DNA of 64,000 bases from Adiantum capillus-veneris (GCA_014529385.2 CM043959.1:49261788-49325787), one strand, 5' to 3'. Positions 1 through 10,392 are shown, numbered from the stretch's first letter. Notes: generated by a model not told the origin, from the sequence alone. Numbers and translations: made by a program.

Positions 1-1140
1 TGGCAACCTTTATACACAAAGTGAAGTACATGGCACGTTTATTCCATTGTCTTCGCAGCTTCTTTATCCATTACAGCAAGTGGCAAAGCATGATCCATTG
101 CAATGGGATGACAAGTGTGAAGAAGTGTTTCAAGAGGTGTTAGGGGGGTTGTCAGCCATGCAGGCTCCTGATTGGGAGAAAGTGTTTTATGTAAATCCAT
201 CAGTAGGGGATGATGCCATTGGAGCCATGCTATTGCAAAAGGGGAAGGGCAGCCATTATATGAGGTAGGTGTATTGTGCAAGTCGAGTGAAGTTGGTAGC
301 AAAGAGAAAGTTCTCGGAAGTAGAGCTAGTGATGGCTAGTGTAATATTTGCTTGTCGACGATTTCGTCATTACTTGCTGCCACGACCTTTTGTTTTCTTG
401 ACGAGTTATGCCTTTTTGCCATAGTTAATTAATGGCACTAACATGTCAAATGTGGTGAAGAAATGGGTAATTGAGCTGCAAGAGTTTGAGTTCTCTTTTC
501 TAGTGGAAGATAGTACAAGGGCTACCCTAGCTGATTTGTTGACCTACAAGGAGAATCCCCTTATTGTTAAGGAAGAGGTGGTGAGAAAGGTAGTTGAAGA
601 AGTGCCACAGATCAGCAATGCACATGTGTTGTTCTTTGATGGTTCATACAGAAAGAGCCATGATGCAGCTTCAGGGGGTATAGCACTTTATGATCCAGAG
701 GGGAAGCTAGTATGTAAGAGAGGGTTCAAATTGGATGCTCATAAAACAATGAGGTTGAATATGCTACTCTGGAAGCCGGATTACACATTTGTTTGAGGCA
801 TGGGCTTCGAAGGTTGAGCATAAAAGGTGATGCCTTGTTAGTGGTGAAGCAAGTGCTGGGTGTGTGGAAGAGCAAGAACGGCTCATTGAAGGAAATGTGT
901 TTCAGAATTAAAGGCCTGTTAAAAAAGTTTGAAGCATGGAGCATCAGACACATTGAACGTGCTCTAAATGGGGAGGCACATGAAGCGGCTCAAGGCATGA
1001 TTGGGGAGCTATTTGTGTTGAGGACCAACTTACCTCTTTACCACGGTCGGAAAAGTTTGGCTCAAGAAGAGGAGTTTTTGCTAACAGGAATCATTCCAAA
1101 GGAGATTCAGAAGTCTAAGAAGTATGTGATAGCGGGAAAA
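1..1140 (+). pseudogene. decayed Ty3/gypsy (Tat-type) pol fragment: RT end, RNase H, second RNase H
   Basis: Three reading-frame pieces (up to 268, about 269-421, then 443-796 and 793-1140) line up in order with the intact minus-strand pol at 2,958-5,807. They share YPLQQ, FYVNPSVG, RHYLLPR, KWVIELQEFE, VEDSTRA and then an archaeal-type RNase H opening (FFDGSYRKSHDAASGG, later GDALLVVKQVLGVW). In the intact relative this order is RT connection, Ty3 RNase H, then the second RNase H. Here it is broken by in-frame TAG stops near 266 and 422 and by a frameshift near 780. Similarity stops at about 1,140, where the frame runs into unrelated sequence, so the integrase is missing. The 5' part lies outside the window. 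It is a dead copy of the same family as the next element, in opposite orientation. The assignment is firm; the exact break points are approximate. Confidence 0.85.
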
Positions 1141-1147
1141 AGAGCAG

Positions 1148-2655
1148 TGCAATCGGGTGGCCTCTGTACTCATGCACACTCCACAAACCACGCCTCATGC
1201 AAACAAGCAAAGAACAAAACAAAGGGGGCACCACCCTAAATTAAGAGGTTTAGGGACCTCACACATAGTGCACATAGGCAAGTGAGACTTCTGGCATTAT
1301 GATGGCATCAAAACATATGGCAAAACACATAGAAACGAAGCTTAGGGACCTTATGTAGCATATATATACACAAGACATCAGCTTAACAATACAACGACAT
1401 TTGATCATACATAACAAGGATATAGAGAAGCAAGCCAAGGATGGCATAATCCCTTGTCAAAAACAATCAACCCAGCAAGTAGATATGATCCTACTAGCAA
1501 CACATCAATACCTTAGAGAATGATGGCAAGGATGGTGGCCATGGAGCATGAGAGAAGACTCCTTATTTAGGTTTTAGGGCTAGTAATGTAGCATACTAGA
1601 GGGAGAGAGAGTAGAGCTCCATCCATAGCTCCTCGTTGTGAGCAATGTTGTCATAGCTTCGTTGCTTGGTGAAGTGGGTGAAGTGTTGGTTTTGAGTGAG
1701 AGAAGGCCTCCTTATATAGGTTTCTGAGAGGGTTTAGGATTAGGGATAAACATGCTTAAATCCGCTGATTGGGGTTACTTTTTGCTTAGGGTGGTCAACA
1801 GATTGAGGTCACCTGATATGTCACCATCAAGATATTCTCTAGAGTGATGTGAGAGGGGAGGGTAAATGCTGATTTTTCTGATTGTGACACATGGGGATAA
1901 GGCCTTGACCAGCATTTAAGAGCAGGTAAGGTGGCTGTTGAAACTGGAGGTTCTGCACATGTCAGGGGGGGACTTGCGGGGGGGAGGTGGCAGCTGGGTC
2001 CTCCTGAATATCAAATTCTCAAAAATCCCTCAACCATGGCTTCTTTTGACATGTGTTCTTTGAAAAAATCAGCATGTCTCTTTTCAACTCAAAAGTCTTT
2101 ATCCCTGTTGACTCACCTTTACCATAAGATTTTCCCTTTTTCTCCTCCTGTAACTGCATTGTTGATGCCCAATCACTGCTTCTAGTAACAGTGAACTGTT
2201 ACCTACCAAATACTCATGGTGCAGTAAAAAATATTTACCATGGATAAAAAAAGTTACTGTAGCTAAAAAGTGATTTGTATTTACCATGTAGGTGAAAAAT
2301 ATTTAATGTAGGTAAAAAATATTTACTGTGGTAAAAAATATTTACTGTCGGTAAAAAAGTGAAAACGGAGTATGCTGTGCTGTGAGTCCACACGAACATC
2401 CTCATATAAATTTCACTAGAAATTCACACCTAGAATGGGCTATTCTGTAAGATATAGGTTGTAGGCATGCATAAGAGCTCGTTCCCACGTATCTTCTGTC
2501 CATGACACTTTTTACTCTTTGGTGCTTGTGAAGTAGATTTTTCTTCTCTTTCGAGATCCCTTGGACTAGAGTATCCTCATCTCCCCAACAACTGACTGTG
2601 CCTTTATTGCATCTTCAGAAGGGGTCGTAAAAACCATGCATCATATAGCCCTCCC
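1148..2655 (-). mobile_element. probable LTR-like sequence (minus strand) interrupting the first Ty3 remnant
   Basis: There is no credible coding frame. On the minus strand a promoter-like CCTATATAAGGAGG lies near 1,712-1,725, followed by a long leader-like stretch towards lower coordinates. The plus-strand edge at 1,148 reads TGCAAT, consistent with an LTR ending in ..TTGCA on the minus strand, and it falls exactly where homology of the first Ty3 remnant ends. At the other edge the minus strand carries a polypurine tract, AAGGGGGAGGG (about 2,649-2,659). These fit a 3' LTR of the minus-strand Ty3 element next door. I could not find a matching 5' LTR around 6.1-7.6 kb, so pairing is unproven and the ends are approximate. 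Confidence 0.35.
2215..2362. repeat. short AT-rich tandem repeat
   Basis: About six diverged copies of a ~20-24-bp unit, roughly GGTAAAAAATATTTACTGT, run head to tail. The unit length drifts, as in a minisatellite that has decayed. It lies inside the LTR-like region. Confidence 0.65.
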
Positions 2656-2659
2656 CCTT
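2649..2659 (-). promoter_or_regulatory. candidate polypurine tract
   Basis: The minus strand reads AAGGGGGAGGG just downstream of the Ty3 pol frame. This is the position and composition of the plus-strand primer of an LTR retrotransposon. A second purine-rich stretch (about 2,890-2,930, mostly A with G) also lies between pol and this site. Either could be the real tract. Confidence 0.4.
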
Positions 2660-2957
2660 AAGCTAGAGGTATTTGATGCCTCTAGCTGTAGGTTGTGCTA
2701 CAATAGGGTTCTCTTGAATACTTACCCACCTGGTACCAATTGAATTTTCCATGTTACTGCTTTCTTGGCTGATGCACCCTGTTTAGTCCTTTCTGATGAA
2801 TAATTGTATCCATCCATGACTAACAACTGGTCTCCTAGACCCTTGAAAGCCATACCCCATTCATTGTCAATATCCGCTTTCACTGGTAGCATTCTCTTTT
2901 TTTCTTCTCTTTTTTTCCTTTTTTTTCTTTTAAACGGCTATGTACATGATTGTTACC

Positions 2958-5807
2958 TTAGTTGGAGCTCGAATATGATGAGCTCTCCTCTGAACCATCC
3001 TTAGCATTGATTTCACCAGCATATGGCTGTGAAAGACGACATTGGTAGGCCTTCAATCGCCAACCATTTACCGGGGTCTGATGTACCTTACCATCTAGGT
3101 CACCTAGTTGGTAACTACCATTTGAGAACCTCTGTATCACTACAAAAGGGCCTTCCCACTTAAGCAAGAACTTACCATCCTTCCTGCGATCAAAGCGATT
3201 GTCGTATCTGAGCACTAAAGAACCTTCCTTGATACCTTTCTTGACAAGGTTGCGATTGAACTTCTTTCGTTTCTTCTCTGCCTGGGTTGCATAGTACTTC
3301 ACTGCCGACTCTCGATCTAGCCCTAACCTCTCCAAATCGATGATTCTTCCTTCCACCTGCTTCTCTTGACTATCCTCTTGATGTGCTTTTAGAACTCGGA
3401 GGCTCGCTAGCTCCACTTCTATAGGCAATAGTGCCTCTTGCCCGTAAACCAAGTGAAAAGGTGTATACCCCAAGGATGTTTTAAAGGATGTTCTGTAGGC
3501 CCAAAGTGCTGCATCTAGGTGTTTGTCCCATGCCTTCGGATGTAAATGCACTTGCTTAGTGATGATTTTACCTATAAGACCATTTACCTTTTCCACAAGA
3601 CCATTGCATTGAGGGTAGTATGGTGTAGAGTGCCTGCACTTGATTTTTAACTTGCTCATCAATTGCCCGACTAAATCAGCTCGAAATCCCGGTCCCCTAT
3701 CCGAGAGAATCTCCAAAGGTGTGCCAAAACGGCAACAAAGGCATTCAAAAATGAAATCACTCACGTCCTTGGCTGTGATGCGCTTTGTGGGATGAGCTTC
3801 TGCCCATCTGGTCATGTACTCCACCCCCATAATGATGTATTCCTTCCCTGATTGAGTGCAAGGTAGTGGCCCTATTGCATCTATCCCCCATTTTTCAAAT
3901 GGCCCATAGGTTTTGATTGGATGCTGATTTTCATGGGTAAGACGCCTTGGTCCAGCTTTTTGGCAAACCTCACATGTGTGGCACCAATGTTGTACATCTC
4001 GATGGAGGCTTGGCCACGTGAACCCTGCTTGTAAAATCTTTCTGCTAGTAATCTCTTGTGCAAAGTGGCCACCACACACACCTTCATGACAACTAAACAA
4101 AATATCCTTTATCTCTTGGGATGCAGGAACTCTCCTTAAGACAACATCTTTCCCTCTACAATACAAGTCCTCATTCACTAAGCTATAGCTGGTAGCCTTT
4201 TTTGCCAACCACCTACGTTCACTTTTACTCATACCAGAGGGTGCTTCACAATGCTCAAGAAAGTAAAGTAAATCATGCAGCTCCTCCTTTCCTTGGTATA
4301 AAGGACTTTTCACAAGGATAGCACCTACTATGAGAGTTTGTAGTTCTTCACTTGCTAAGGCACCTGCTTCTCGATTTTGATCTCTAGGTACAAAGTGCAC
4401 TCGAACTTCTTTAAAACCCTTCAACAAGGCCTTTGCTTCCCTCATCTTAACAGACAATTTGTCATTTTTACAGGCCCATACACCAACCATTTGCTTAACA
4501 ATCAACATGGAGTCACCAAAAACATTTAGCTTTGTGATGCCCTGAGAAAGACAACATTGCAACCCTAAAACAAGGGCATGGTACTCAGCCTCATTGTTAG
4601 AATGAACCTCTTTTAGATGAAACCCTTTTGCAAAGATCTTCTCCTTCTCTGGACCTAATATTACTATGCCTGCTGATGCCTTGTCTTTGGTCCTCTTGTA
4701 AGCCCCATCAAAATATAGACTGTGTGCTCCCAGTAGAACTTCAGGCTCCGGGATAGGCGGTACCTTACTAGGTGCCTCTTTCTTGGCCTTCTCATAACAC
4801 CTTTGTGTGAGGACATCTGCCAAACAAGCACGGGTGGAATCCTCTACTTGTAGTGTGTAGTCAAACTCTTGAAGCTGCACCACCCACTTTGCTATTCTTT
4901 GAGACAATTCCATGTGTTGTAGGGCATATGGAAAAACCTCCTCAGTTGTGATCACCACAAATTGTCTTGGAAGTAAGTAAGCCCGAAACTTCTCCATTGC
5001 AAACTTAAGAGCTAGCACCAATTGCTCAGTTGCGCTGAAACCCTTTTCAACAGCTGTCATCACTCTACTAGAGAAGTAGACTAGTCTCATGAGAGATGTC
5101 TTTGGGTCTTTTTGCATCAAGACAGCTCCTAGAGCTTTTGGACCTACACTAGGATTTACATAGAATAATTCGCCCCATGTGGGTTGTAGGACGACAGGCA
5201 ATGAGCTCAAAATGGTTTTAACTTCTTGAAAGCACCTTTCACCCTCCTCACTCGATGTCAATGTAGTGTGTTTAGTGAGCTGCTGCAAAGGATAGATTGC
5301 CCGAGAAAGGAGATGTATGAATCGTCCCATGTAGCGGACCTTTTGAATGAAGGAGACTAGTTGCTTCACGTTTGAAGGAGTAGGTAAAGCTAACAATGTC
5401 TTTACCTTTTCAGGGTCAGCCTCAATACCATCTTGAGACACAACATGGCCTAGTAGAGTGACCTTGCTCTCACCTATGTGGCACTTGTCTTTATTCAATT
5501 GCCCACCCAATTGGGCCAGACGGGTGAAACCTTCATCAACCTTGGACAGATGTACTTCCCTAGAGCTGTAAATGCAAAAATCATCATTGAAGACTCGTAT
5601 GGACTTACCAAAGTAAGGTTGAAACACCAAGTTCATAAACCTCTGGAAAGTAGCTGGGGCATTAGTTAAACCAAAAGGCATAACTCTATAAGCAAAACAC
5701 CCCCAAGGTGTTATGAAGGTAGTCTTTCTTTGGTCTTCATCTGCAATTCTGATTTGGAAGTAGCCTGAGTACCCATCACACACTGTGTACCTTTCATGAC
5801 CAGCCAC
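2958..5807 (-). CDS. Ty3/gypsy Tat-type pol, truncated: RT - RNase H - archaeal-like RNase H - integrase
   Basis: An uninterrupted 949-codon frame. It opens inside reverse transcriptase (VCDGYSGYFQI, FGLTNAPATFQRFMN, then the catalytic box as VFNDDF instead of the usual YxDD). Next comes a Ty3 RNase H whose first acidic site reads VNPSVG, so it is probably inactive. A second, archaeal-type RNase H follows, with YFDGA, NNEAEYHAL and FGDS. Its usual final Asp (ADALA) is replaced by Gly in REAGALA. Integrase follows with an HHCC zinc module (CHEGVCGGHF ... CHTCEVCQK) and the D, D, E core (WGIDAIGP, LSDRGPGF, GLVEKVNG), ending in a C-terminal region with WEGPF. The dual RNase H is a known hallmark of the plant Tat lineage. 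The RT N-terminus, protease and most of gag are deleted upstream. The Met used as start is internal to RT, so this is an open frame rather than a native protein. Confidence 0.93.
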   Translation of the reverse strand: MAGHERYTVCDGYSGYFQIRIADEDQRKTTFITPWGCFAYRVMPFGLTNAPATFQRFMNLVFQPYFGKSIRVFNDDFCIYSSREVHLSKVDEGFTRLAQLGGQLNKDKCHIGESKVTLLGHVVSQDGIEADPEKVKTLLALPTPSNVKQLVSFIQKVRYMGRFIHLLSRAIYPLQQLTKHTTLTSSEEGERCFQEVKTILSSLPVVLQPTWGELFYVNPSVGPKALGAVLMQKDPKTSLMRLVYFSSRVMTAVEKGFSATEQLVLALKFAMEKFRAYLLPRQFVVITTEEVFPYALQHMELSQRIAKWVVQLQEFDYTLQVEDSTRACLADVLTQRCYEKAKKEAPSKVPPIPEPEVLLGAHSLYFDGAYKRTKDKASAGIVILGPEKEKIFAKGFHLKEVHSNNEAEYHALVLGLQCCLSQGITKLNVFGDSMLIVKQMVGVWACKNDKLSVKMREAKALLKGFKEVRVHFVPRDQNREAGALASEELQTLIVGAILVKSPLYQGKEELHDLLYFLEHCEAPSGMSKSERRWLAKKATSYSLVNEDLYCRGKDVVLRRVPASQEIKDILFSCHEGVCGGHFAQEITSRKILQAGFTWPSLHRDVQHWCHTCEVCQKAGPRRLTHENQHPIKTYGPFEKWGIDAIGPLPCTQSGKEYIIMGVEYMTRWAEAHPTKRITAKDVSDFIFECLCCRFGTPLEILSDRGPGFRADLVGQLMSKLKIKCRHSTPYYPQCNGLVEKVNGLIGKIITKQVHLHPKAWDKHLDAALWAYRTSFKTSLGYTPFHLVYGQEALLPIEVELASLRVLKAHQEDSQEKQVEGRIIDLERLGLDRESAVKYYATQAEKKRKKFNRNLVKKGIKEGSLVLRYDNRFDRRKDGKFLLKWEGPFVVIQRFSNGSYQLGDLDGKVHQTPVNGWRLKAYQCRLSQPYAGEINAKDGSEESSSYSSSN

Positions 5808-6006
5808 TTCATTACTATAACTCTTCTCAAATGAACCTAAGCTTTTCCATACTCAAGAAGAAATTTAACTGAGATGGCCGGTATTTGTTCCTCCATTCAG
5901 CTCATTACTATAGCACTCTTCTCAAATGAACCTAAGTAATGAGTCACGGAAGAGTGCTATAGTAATGAGTCGATGGCCCGTGAGATGGCCGGTATTTGTT
6001 CCTCCA
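5804..6006. repeat. ~100-bp tandem duplication at an internal deletion junction
   Basis: Two copies of a block run side by side. Each holds CATTACTATA(GCA)CTCTTCTC, AAATGAACCTAAG and GAGATGGCCGGTATTTGTTC (first about 5,807-5,896, second about 5,905-6,006). A further inverted piece, GAGTGCTATAGTAATGAG, lies at 5,953-5,970. The block sits exactly between the gag start and the truncated RT of the Ty3 element, so it looks like scar sequence from the deletion event. Confidence 0.7.
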
Positions 6007-6094
6007 TGGGAGCTTTTCCCTTTCCGTTCACCTTACTCGTTCCTGCCTCATGGTCGTGGGCTCCACCAAAGCGAGTCCTCTTAACCGGGGCCAT
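5957..6094 (-). pseudogene. N-terminal stub of the Ty3 gag ORF
   Basis: A 45-codon minus-strand frame begins MAPVKRTRFGGAHDHEAGTS, is basic and Gly/Lys rich, and runs to a TAG inside the duplicated junction. It sits in the right place, after a long AT-rich leader and in the same orientation as the pol frame, to be the start of the element's gag. The remainder of gag, the protease and the RT N-terminus are gone. The gag assignment comes from position and composition; no conserved gag domain is left to see. Confidence 0.55.
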
Positions 6095-7640
6095 TTTAAA
6101 CTCACCAATTTAAATAATTAACTTAGAGAAAAGAGCTAATGTCCGCAAGTGTCATAACAAGCCAAATGATAAATTAGCAACATCAAACAATGCCTGCTAC
6201 ATGAGTGGTTTAGATTTTTCCATATAGCAATCATTATGGATGACACATAATCCTATGGGAACCGGCTCTAAAGATAATTACTCGGCTTACATGATTAAGA
6301 ATAATAAGATTTCACTAATGGAATTACCAGAGAGTTGAATTAAGCACTATTAATCTCTTTCCTAGCAATTAGAGGGTGCAGAATCACCGCATGCATAGGT
6401 GTGAGAAAAACCACCTCTTAGAGACTTAATGATAGATTAATCTTACCTTAATAATATCTTAATGCATAACAGAGATGAATCTAAATCAGCTACAATATTA
6501 ATGCGTGATTCTCATCAATCTACACAATTACCAGCTTACCGATTAATTTCTATGTTACCTAGAGAGAGAAAATTCTAATAATCGTGCACTAATCATTAAT
6601 TAAGAGTGATGAATGGCTGATAATTCAGGTATGGGATGATGATTACATAATAGAATATGGTTAAGGAGAATTTAGAGAGTAATTATAGAGAATTACGACT
6701 AGGAATAAGCATAATAGACGAGAAATTTAGATGGTAGAGAAAGGAATTTACAGATAGCATTAATTAAACTGTGGTTACCGTGATTAAGGGCTGATAATCT
6801 TCTCAATTTTCTGATCTAATCGAGCTTCTTGAGGCGAGAATTCGACAGCACCTCCCTCCTTGCTTCTCCTTCAAAAGGTGTGTGTACCGGCAGCACCTTC
6901 CCAGAGTATGTGTAGGTGTGTGTGTGTGTGCACTGTGTGTGTGTGTGTGTGCAGGCCTTTAAATAGGCTCCTACAGGCTTATAATCGATTTGTGCTGCTA
7001 TAAGCATCTGAGTGAGCACTTAGTCCTTGCATGTCAAGTCTAGTTGCTTACCCACCAAGTGTCCAGTTGGTTTAGTTAACTGGTTCTCACACTTAGTTGC
7101 AAGCTTGGAAACTTCCCAAAGACTCCCACAAGGCACGAGGGCGCCCCCTAGCTACTAAAGCTAGTCTGGAGTGGCCTGGAACCTGTTCCCACACAGCCCT
7201 GGGCCCCCGGTGCCTCCCCGGCCAATTTTGGGAAAAATTGATTTTAGGCTAAAACGGGTCATACGAGTCGGATTTTGATGCCGTAAATTGCTATACGGAG
7301 CTCTAACTAAGACGTATTGACCCCAGTACCTGCCATATTTAGTAGCCTCTGGGGTCCGAAAATGCATTTTTTTCAAATTCGGGGTACGGGTGTAGTTTTT
7401 CGAGACGATCAAAACTGGACGGGTCGGGTGACCAAAAACTTGCTATTTTTGGAATTTTTTTAACAAAAATTATTTTAATTCACATTTCGAAGCTTTAAAA
7501 CATTCTAAACATCATGGCACTGACAGAATTCAAAAAACTGCTAAAAATAGTAACTTTTTCTATTATGATCATTTCGAGGTACAATGGTGCTCTTTTTGAT
7601 CGGGGTCAGAGACCTTACATCATGCTTGATGACTAAGGTA
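6095..7640 (-). mobile_element. leader and probable 5' LTR region of the minus-strand Ty3 element
   Basis: A non-coding, AT-rich stretch. On the minus strand a TATA-like CCTATTTAAAGGCC lies near 6,957-6,970. Upstream of it a GC-richer U3-like block extends to about 7,610, where the strand reads TGTAAGGTCTCTGACCCCGA, a plausible LTR start. Downstream of the TATA a long leader runs to the gag ATG at 6,094. I could not identify a primer-binding site with confidence. The 3' LTR candidate at 1.15-2.65 kb does not obviously match it, so the borders are tentative. Confidence 0.4.
6915..6951. repeat. (GT)n microsatellite, interrupted
   Basis: Two runs of GT dinucleotides separated by a CACT interruption, next to the TATA-like site of the LTR candidate. 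Confidence 0.9.
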
Positions 7641-7661
7641 CTTGAGGTGCTTGTCATACTT

Positions 7662-7850
7662 AATGAGGAGGTTCTTGAGTAGCTTCCCATGCATGGGGGG
7701 TAAAGTGCTTGAGTCAAAAAGAGACCCTACAAACTTAATGAGGAAGGTGCTTGAGAAGCTTCCCATGCATGGAGGGGTAAGGTGCTTGAGTCAAAAAGAG
7801 ACCCTACAAACTTAATGAGGAAGCTGCTTGAGAAGATTACTATGCATGAA
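7662..7850. repeat. 75-77-bp tandem repeat, about 2.5 copies
   Basis: Copies start at 7,662, 7,737 and 7,814 with AATGAGGA. Each carries TGCTTGAG, CTTCCCATGCATGG and GAGTCAAAAAGAGACCCTAC. The first two are nearly identical and the third decays after about 36 bp. The stretch that follows to 8,160 has a second, looser duplication: TGTACTTGAATGC and GAGGGGTCCAATGAGCTT, each seen twice about 130-140 bp apart. No gene is evident. Confidence 0.85.
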
Positions 7851-8217
7851 AGTCCCGAAGCTAGGGGAATATTTGACTTAACCTTCCACTCACCCAAAGG
7901 GCACCCCTTTTCTCAAAGGGCACATGGGACACATGTCAGACTCTCCCTATGCTTAACCACATGGTGTACTTGAATGCTATTGGTTGGGATAAAGAGGGGT
8001 CCAATGAGCTTCTAGTTCCATCCAACAAATATCTAGATATTTTCAATCTCTCTCTCTCTCTAAGGGGTAAGGAGGACACTTGTCAAAAGACTACCCATGT
8101 ACTTGAATGCACGCTGCATGTGATTGGATAGGGGTAGAGGGGTCCAATGAGCTTGAAACATGTGTAAAAGCTACAACTCGCCCCAAGCAAGCAAGGGGGG
8201 TGCTAGGGGGATATATA

Positions 8218-8218
<1 letters not shown>

Positions 8219-8255
<37 letters not shown>
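8219..8255. repeat. (CA)18 microsatellite
   Basis: A pure CA run. The open frame reading across it is only a product of the repeat. Confidence 0.97.
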
Positions 8256-8257
<2 letters not shown>

Positions 8258-8576
8258 ATTTTGTGGATTGATTCTCACCTGGTGAAAGTTGAGGAACTCC
8301 ATCTCTTTCTCCAAGTTTGTGAGAAGTAAGAGCCTACACGAACACTCTTGGCTATGGAATGCAAATCCAACCAAGAGCCATGCTTCAATGCTTATGCTTT
8401 CCATCTTCATTACTATGCTATTATGTATGCTAGCAAGAAGAGTGATGATAAGTGAGGAACTATTTCTTTCTCCTATGGAATGTTTTTTCTTCCTCTTCCC
8501 TATCCTCATTCCCCACTAGCTCTCTCCACCTTCGAAGGTGTTTGAGGTCTTGGGATAGTTAATGCTTTCTACAAAG

Positions 8577-8718
8577 TTTATGTTATTCTTGTGATGCATG
8601 AAGCTTTCCATCTTCATTGCATCACTTAGGTCACAAGGAACACAAAGTTTATGTTATTCTTGTGATGCTTGAAGCTTTCCATCTTCATTGCATCACTTAG
8701 GTCACAAGGAACACAAAG
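8577..8718. repeat. perfect-looking 71-bp tandem duplication
   Basis: The block starting TTTATGTTATTCTTGTGATG and ending AAGGAACACAAAG occurs twice in a row (8,577 and 8,648) with a single visible difference (GCATGAAG versus GCTTGAAG), so it is recent. The surrounding 8.26-9.0 kb shows no supported gene. Confidence 0.88.
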
Positions 8719-8773
8719 ATTGTATTGTACCAAGTCTCTCTTGATGAGAGAAACTATAATACAAATGCCTATT

Positions 8774-8795
8774 GGGGGGGGGGGGGGGGGGGGGG
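8774..8795 (+). repeat. G22 homopolymer
   Basis: A run of 22 G. On its strand it could form G-quadruplex structure; assembly length uncertainty is likely. Confidence 0.95.
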
Positions 8796-9007
8796 ACCGG
8801 CTCCATATGAATCTGGTCCTTAACTATTGTCATGTTCTCTAAACTCTCTCTCTTGCAAAAGTATTGTTCATGCCAAGTTAACTAAGTACCATGTTTATGT
8901 TGCTACCATCAATTAAGTTCACCCACTATGCTCACAAAGTAATCTCACAAAAGTGCTTCACCTAATTTTCTAATTCCGCTACTCTCAAAGTTCATAGGCT
9001 ATTTCCA

Positions 9008-10117
9008 TTACACAAACAAAAGATTCTTCTTGATCCTAGGTACATAAAGTGCATCAACATGTGTGAAAGAACTACCATTCACAAAAATAAACACAATCTT
9101 TCCAACTCCATTGACTAGATAAGAGGCATTGTTGGTACAAGTGACTGAATTCCCATGAGGGACATCCTCAAGAGAGGTAAACAAGTCACGATGAGAGGTA
9201 ATGTGCTTTGTAGCATCAGTGTGAAAGTACCACACATGGGCATCTATAACAATTGAAAAACATGCATCATGGACAAAAGGATCATAAGTGCACTCTGCAC
9301 TAAAAGCCCATTCTGCATCAACATCAGCATCACAGTCTCCTTTCACTGAAGACTCAACAATAGCTACATTTGTAGTGGAACCAACCTCTTTCTTCTTAGC
9401 TAAAAGCCCATTCTGCAACAACATCAACATCAGAGTCTCCTTTCCCAAAAGACTCAACAATAGCCGCATTTGTAGTGGAACTAACCTCTTTCTTCGTAGT
9501 GTCTTTGGCCTTCAACTTAGGACACTGCTTGATCAAGTGATCACTAGCTTTACAATAATGGCAACACATCTTCTTTTTGCCCTTATCACTAGAATTCCCA
9601 GACAAATTTTTGCCAGCAGAAGCATTAGAAACATGTGGTTTATCACTCGCTGAAGAACCATGAGAAGTGGTTACATTACTTTTACCACCTTTTCTTTGAG
9701 TAGCAGTAAAGGCGAAGTGGTTACATTACTTTTACCACCTTTTCTTTGAGTAACAATAAAGGCTTGGTCAACTGCACGCTTTCTAATCTTGTTTTTGTGG
9801 AAAGTGACTCTTGCAATAGCAATGTGCATATTGCATCAAACTTGATAACTTCTAGATTTCCTTGGGCCATGAGTCTCCAAGTACTGGCAAAAGTCTGGTA
9901 AGAATCTGGCAAAGCATCAAGAACACTTTGCACAAGGGAACTGTGAGAAATGACTTTGCATGCAAGAATAAGTTACTTGTTTATATCCTTGAAACCAACA
10001 AGGAAAGTTTCCATTTCATCTTCCTCATGCATAATTTTTGACTCCAAATCTTTACGCACCAATGCAATTTTTGCCTCATTGCGACTAAACTATAGAAGAG
10101 TGTAAGGTACACAACTT
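9008..10117 (-). pseudogene. Ty1/copia gag-protease remnant
   Basis: Read from high to low coordinates, the first part carries the copia gag (UBN2-type) motif LPDSYQTFAST (about 9,933-9,850). Next comes a zinc knuckle of the form C-x2-C-x4-H-x4-C (CHYCKASDHLIKQC, about 9,570-9,530). Last is a copia protease region with WYFHTDATKHIT and the family-typical LYVPRIKKNLLFV near 9,010. The usual DSGA/DTGA active site has become HTDA, so the protease is dead. Frames change between the pieces, and a local duplication around 9,290-9,480 repeats part of the linker. Everything downstream (integrase, RT) is missing. The 5' LTR and primer-binding site directly upstream confirm the orientation. Confidence 0.82.
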
Positions 10118-10129
10118 GCTATGATACCA
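10118..10129 (-). promoter_or_regulatory. primer-binding site (initiator Met tRNA type)
   Basis: The minus strand reads TGGTATCATAGC two bases after the LTR end. This is the standard copia primer site complementary to the 3' end of initiator-Met tRNA. Confidence 0.8.
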
Positions 10130-10131
10130 AT

Positions 10132-10368
10132 TGTTGGAATTAGGGTTGCAAGAAAACACACACAACTTGGAGAAGACGAAGGTAGCTCAAGGCACACAAC
10201 AAAGAGTGTACTACTTAGTGTGCTATGAAAAGATTGATAGCTGTAGAGTGATGGACGTATATACAATGCACATTGGAAAAAACTTCCTAGTGAGGGACAA
10301 AATGCCCGATAGTCCTAAGTGTGTTCACACACATCACTACTACATGTATATAGTAACATGCACCAACA
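10132..10368 (-). mobile_element. copia 5' LTR, 237 bp
   Basis: On the minus strand it starts TGTTGG and ends CCAACA, a perfect 6-bp terminal inverted repeat, and it is followed at once by the primer-binding site. It belongs to the gag-protease remnant at 9.0-10.1 kb. No 3' partner was found, so the element is truncated at its 3' side. Confidence 0.8.
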
Positions 10369-10392
10369 AAGAGAAGTCCTAGAGGGAGCAAG

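Noticed and set aside
1931-2185. 84-codon plus-strand frame
   Set aside because: It lies in the LTR-like non-coding block, is low complexity, and has no domain.
9288-9653. 121-codon plus-strand frame
   Set aside because: It is antisense to the copia gag zinc-knuckle region and carries no motif of its own.
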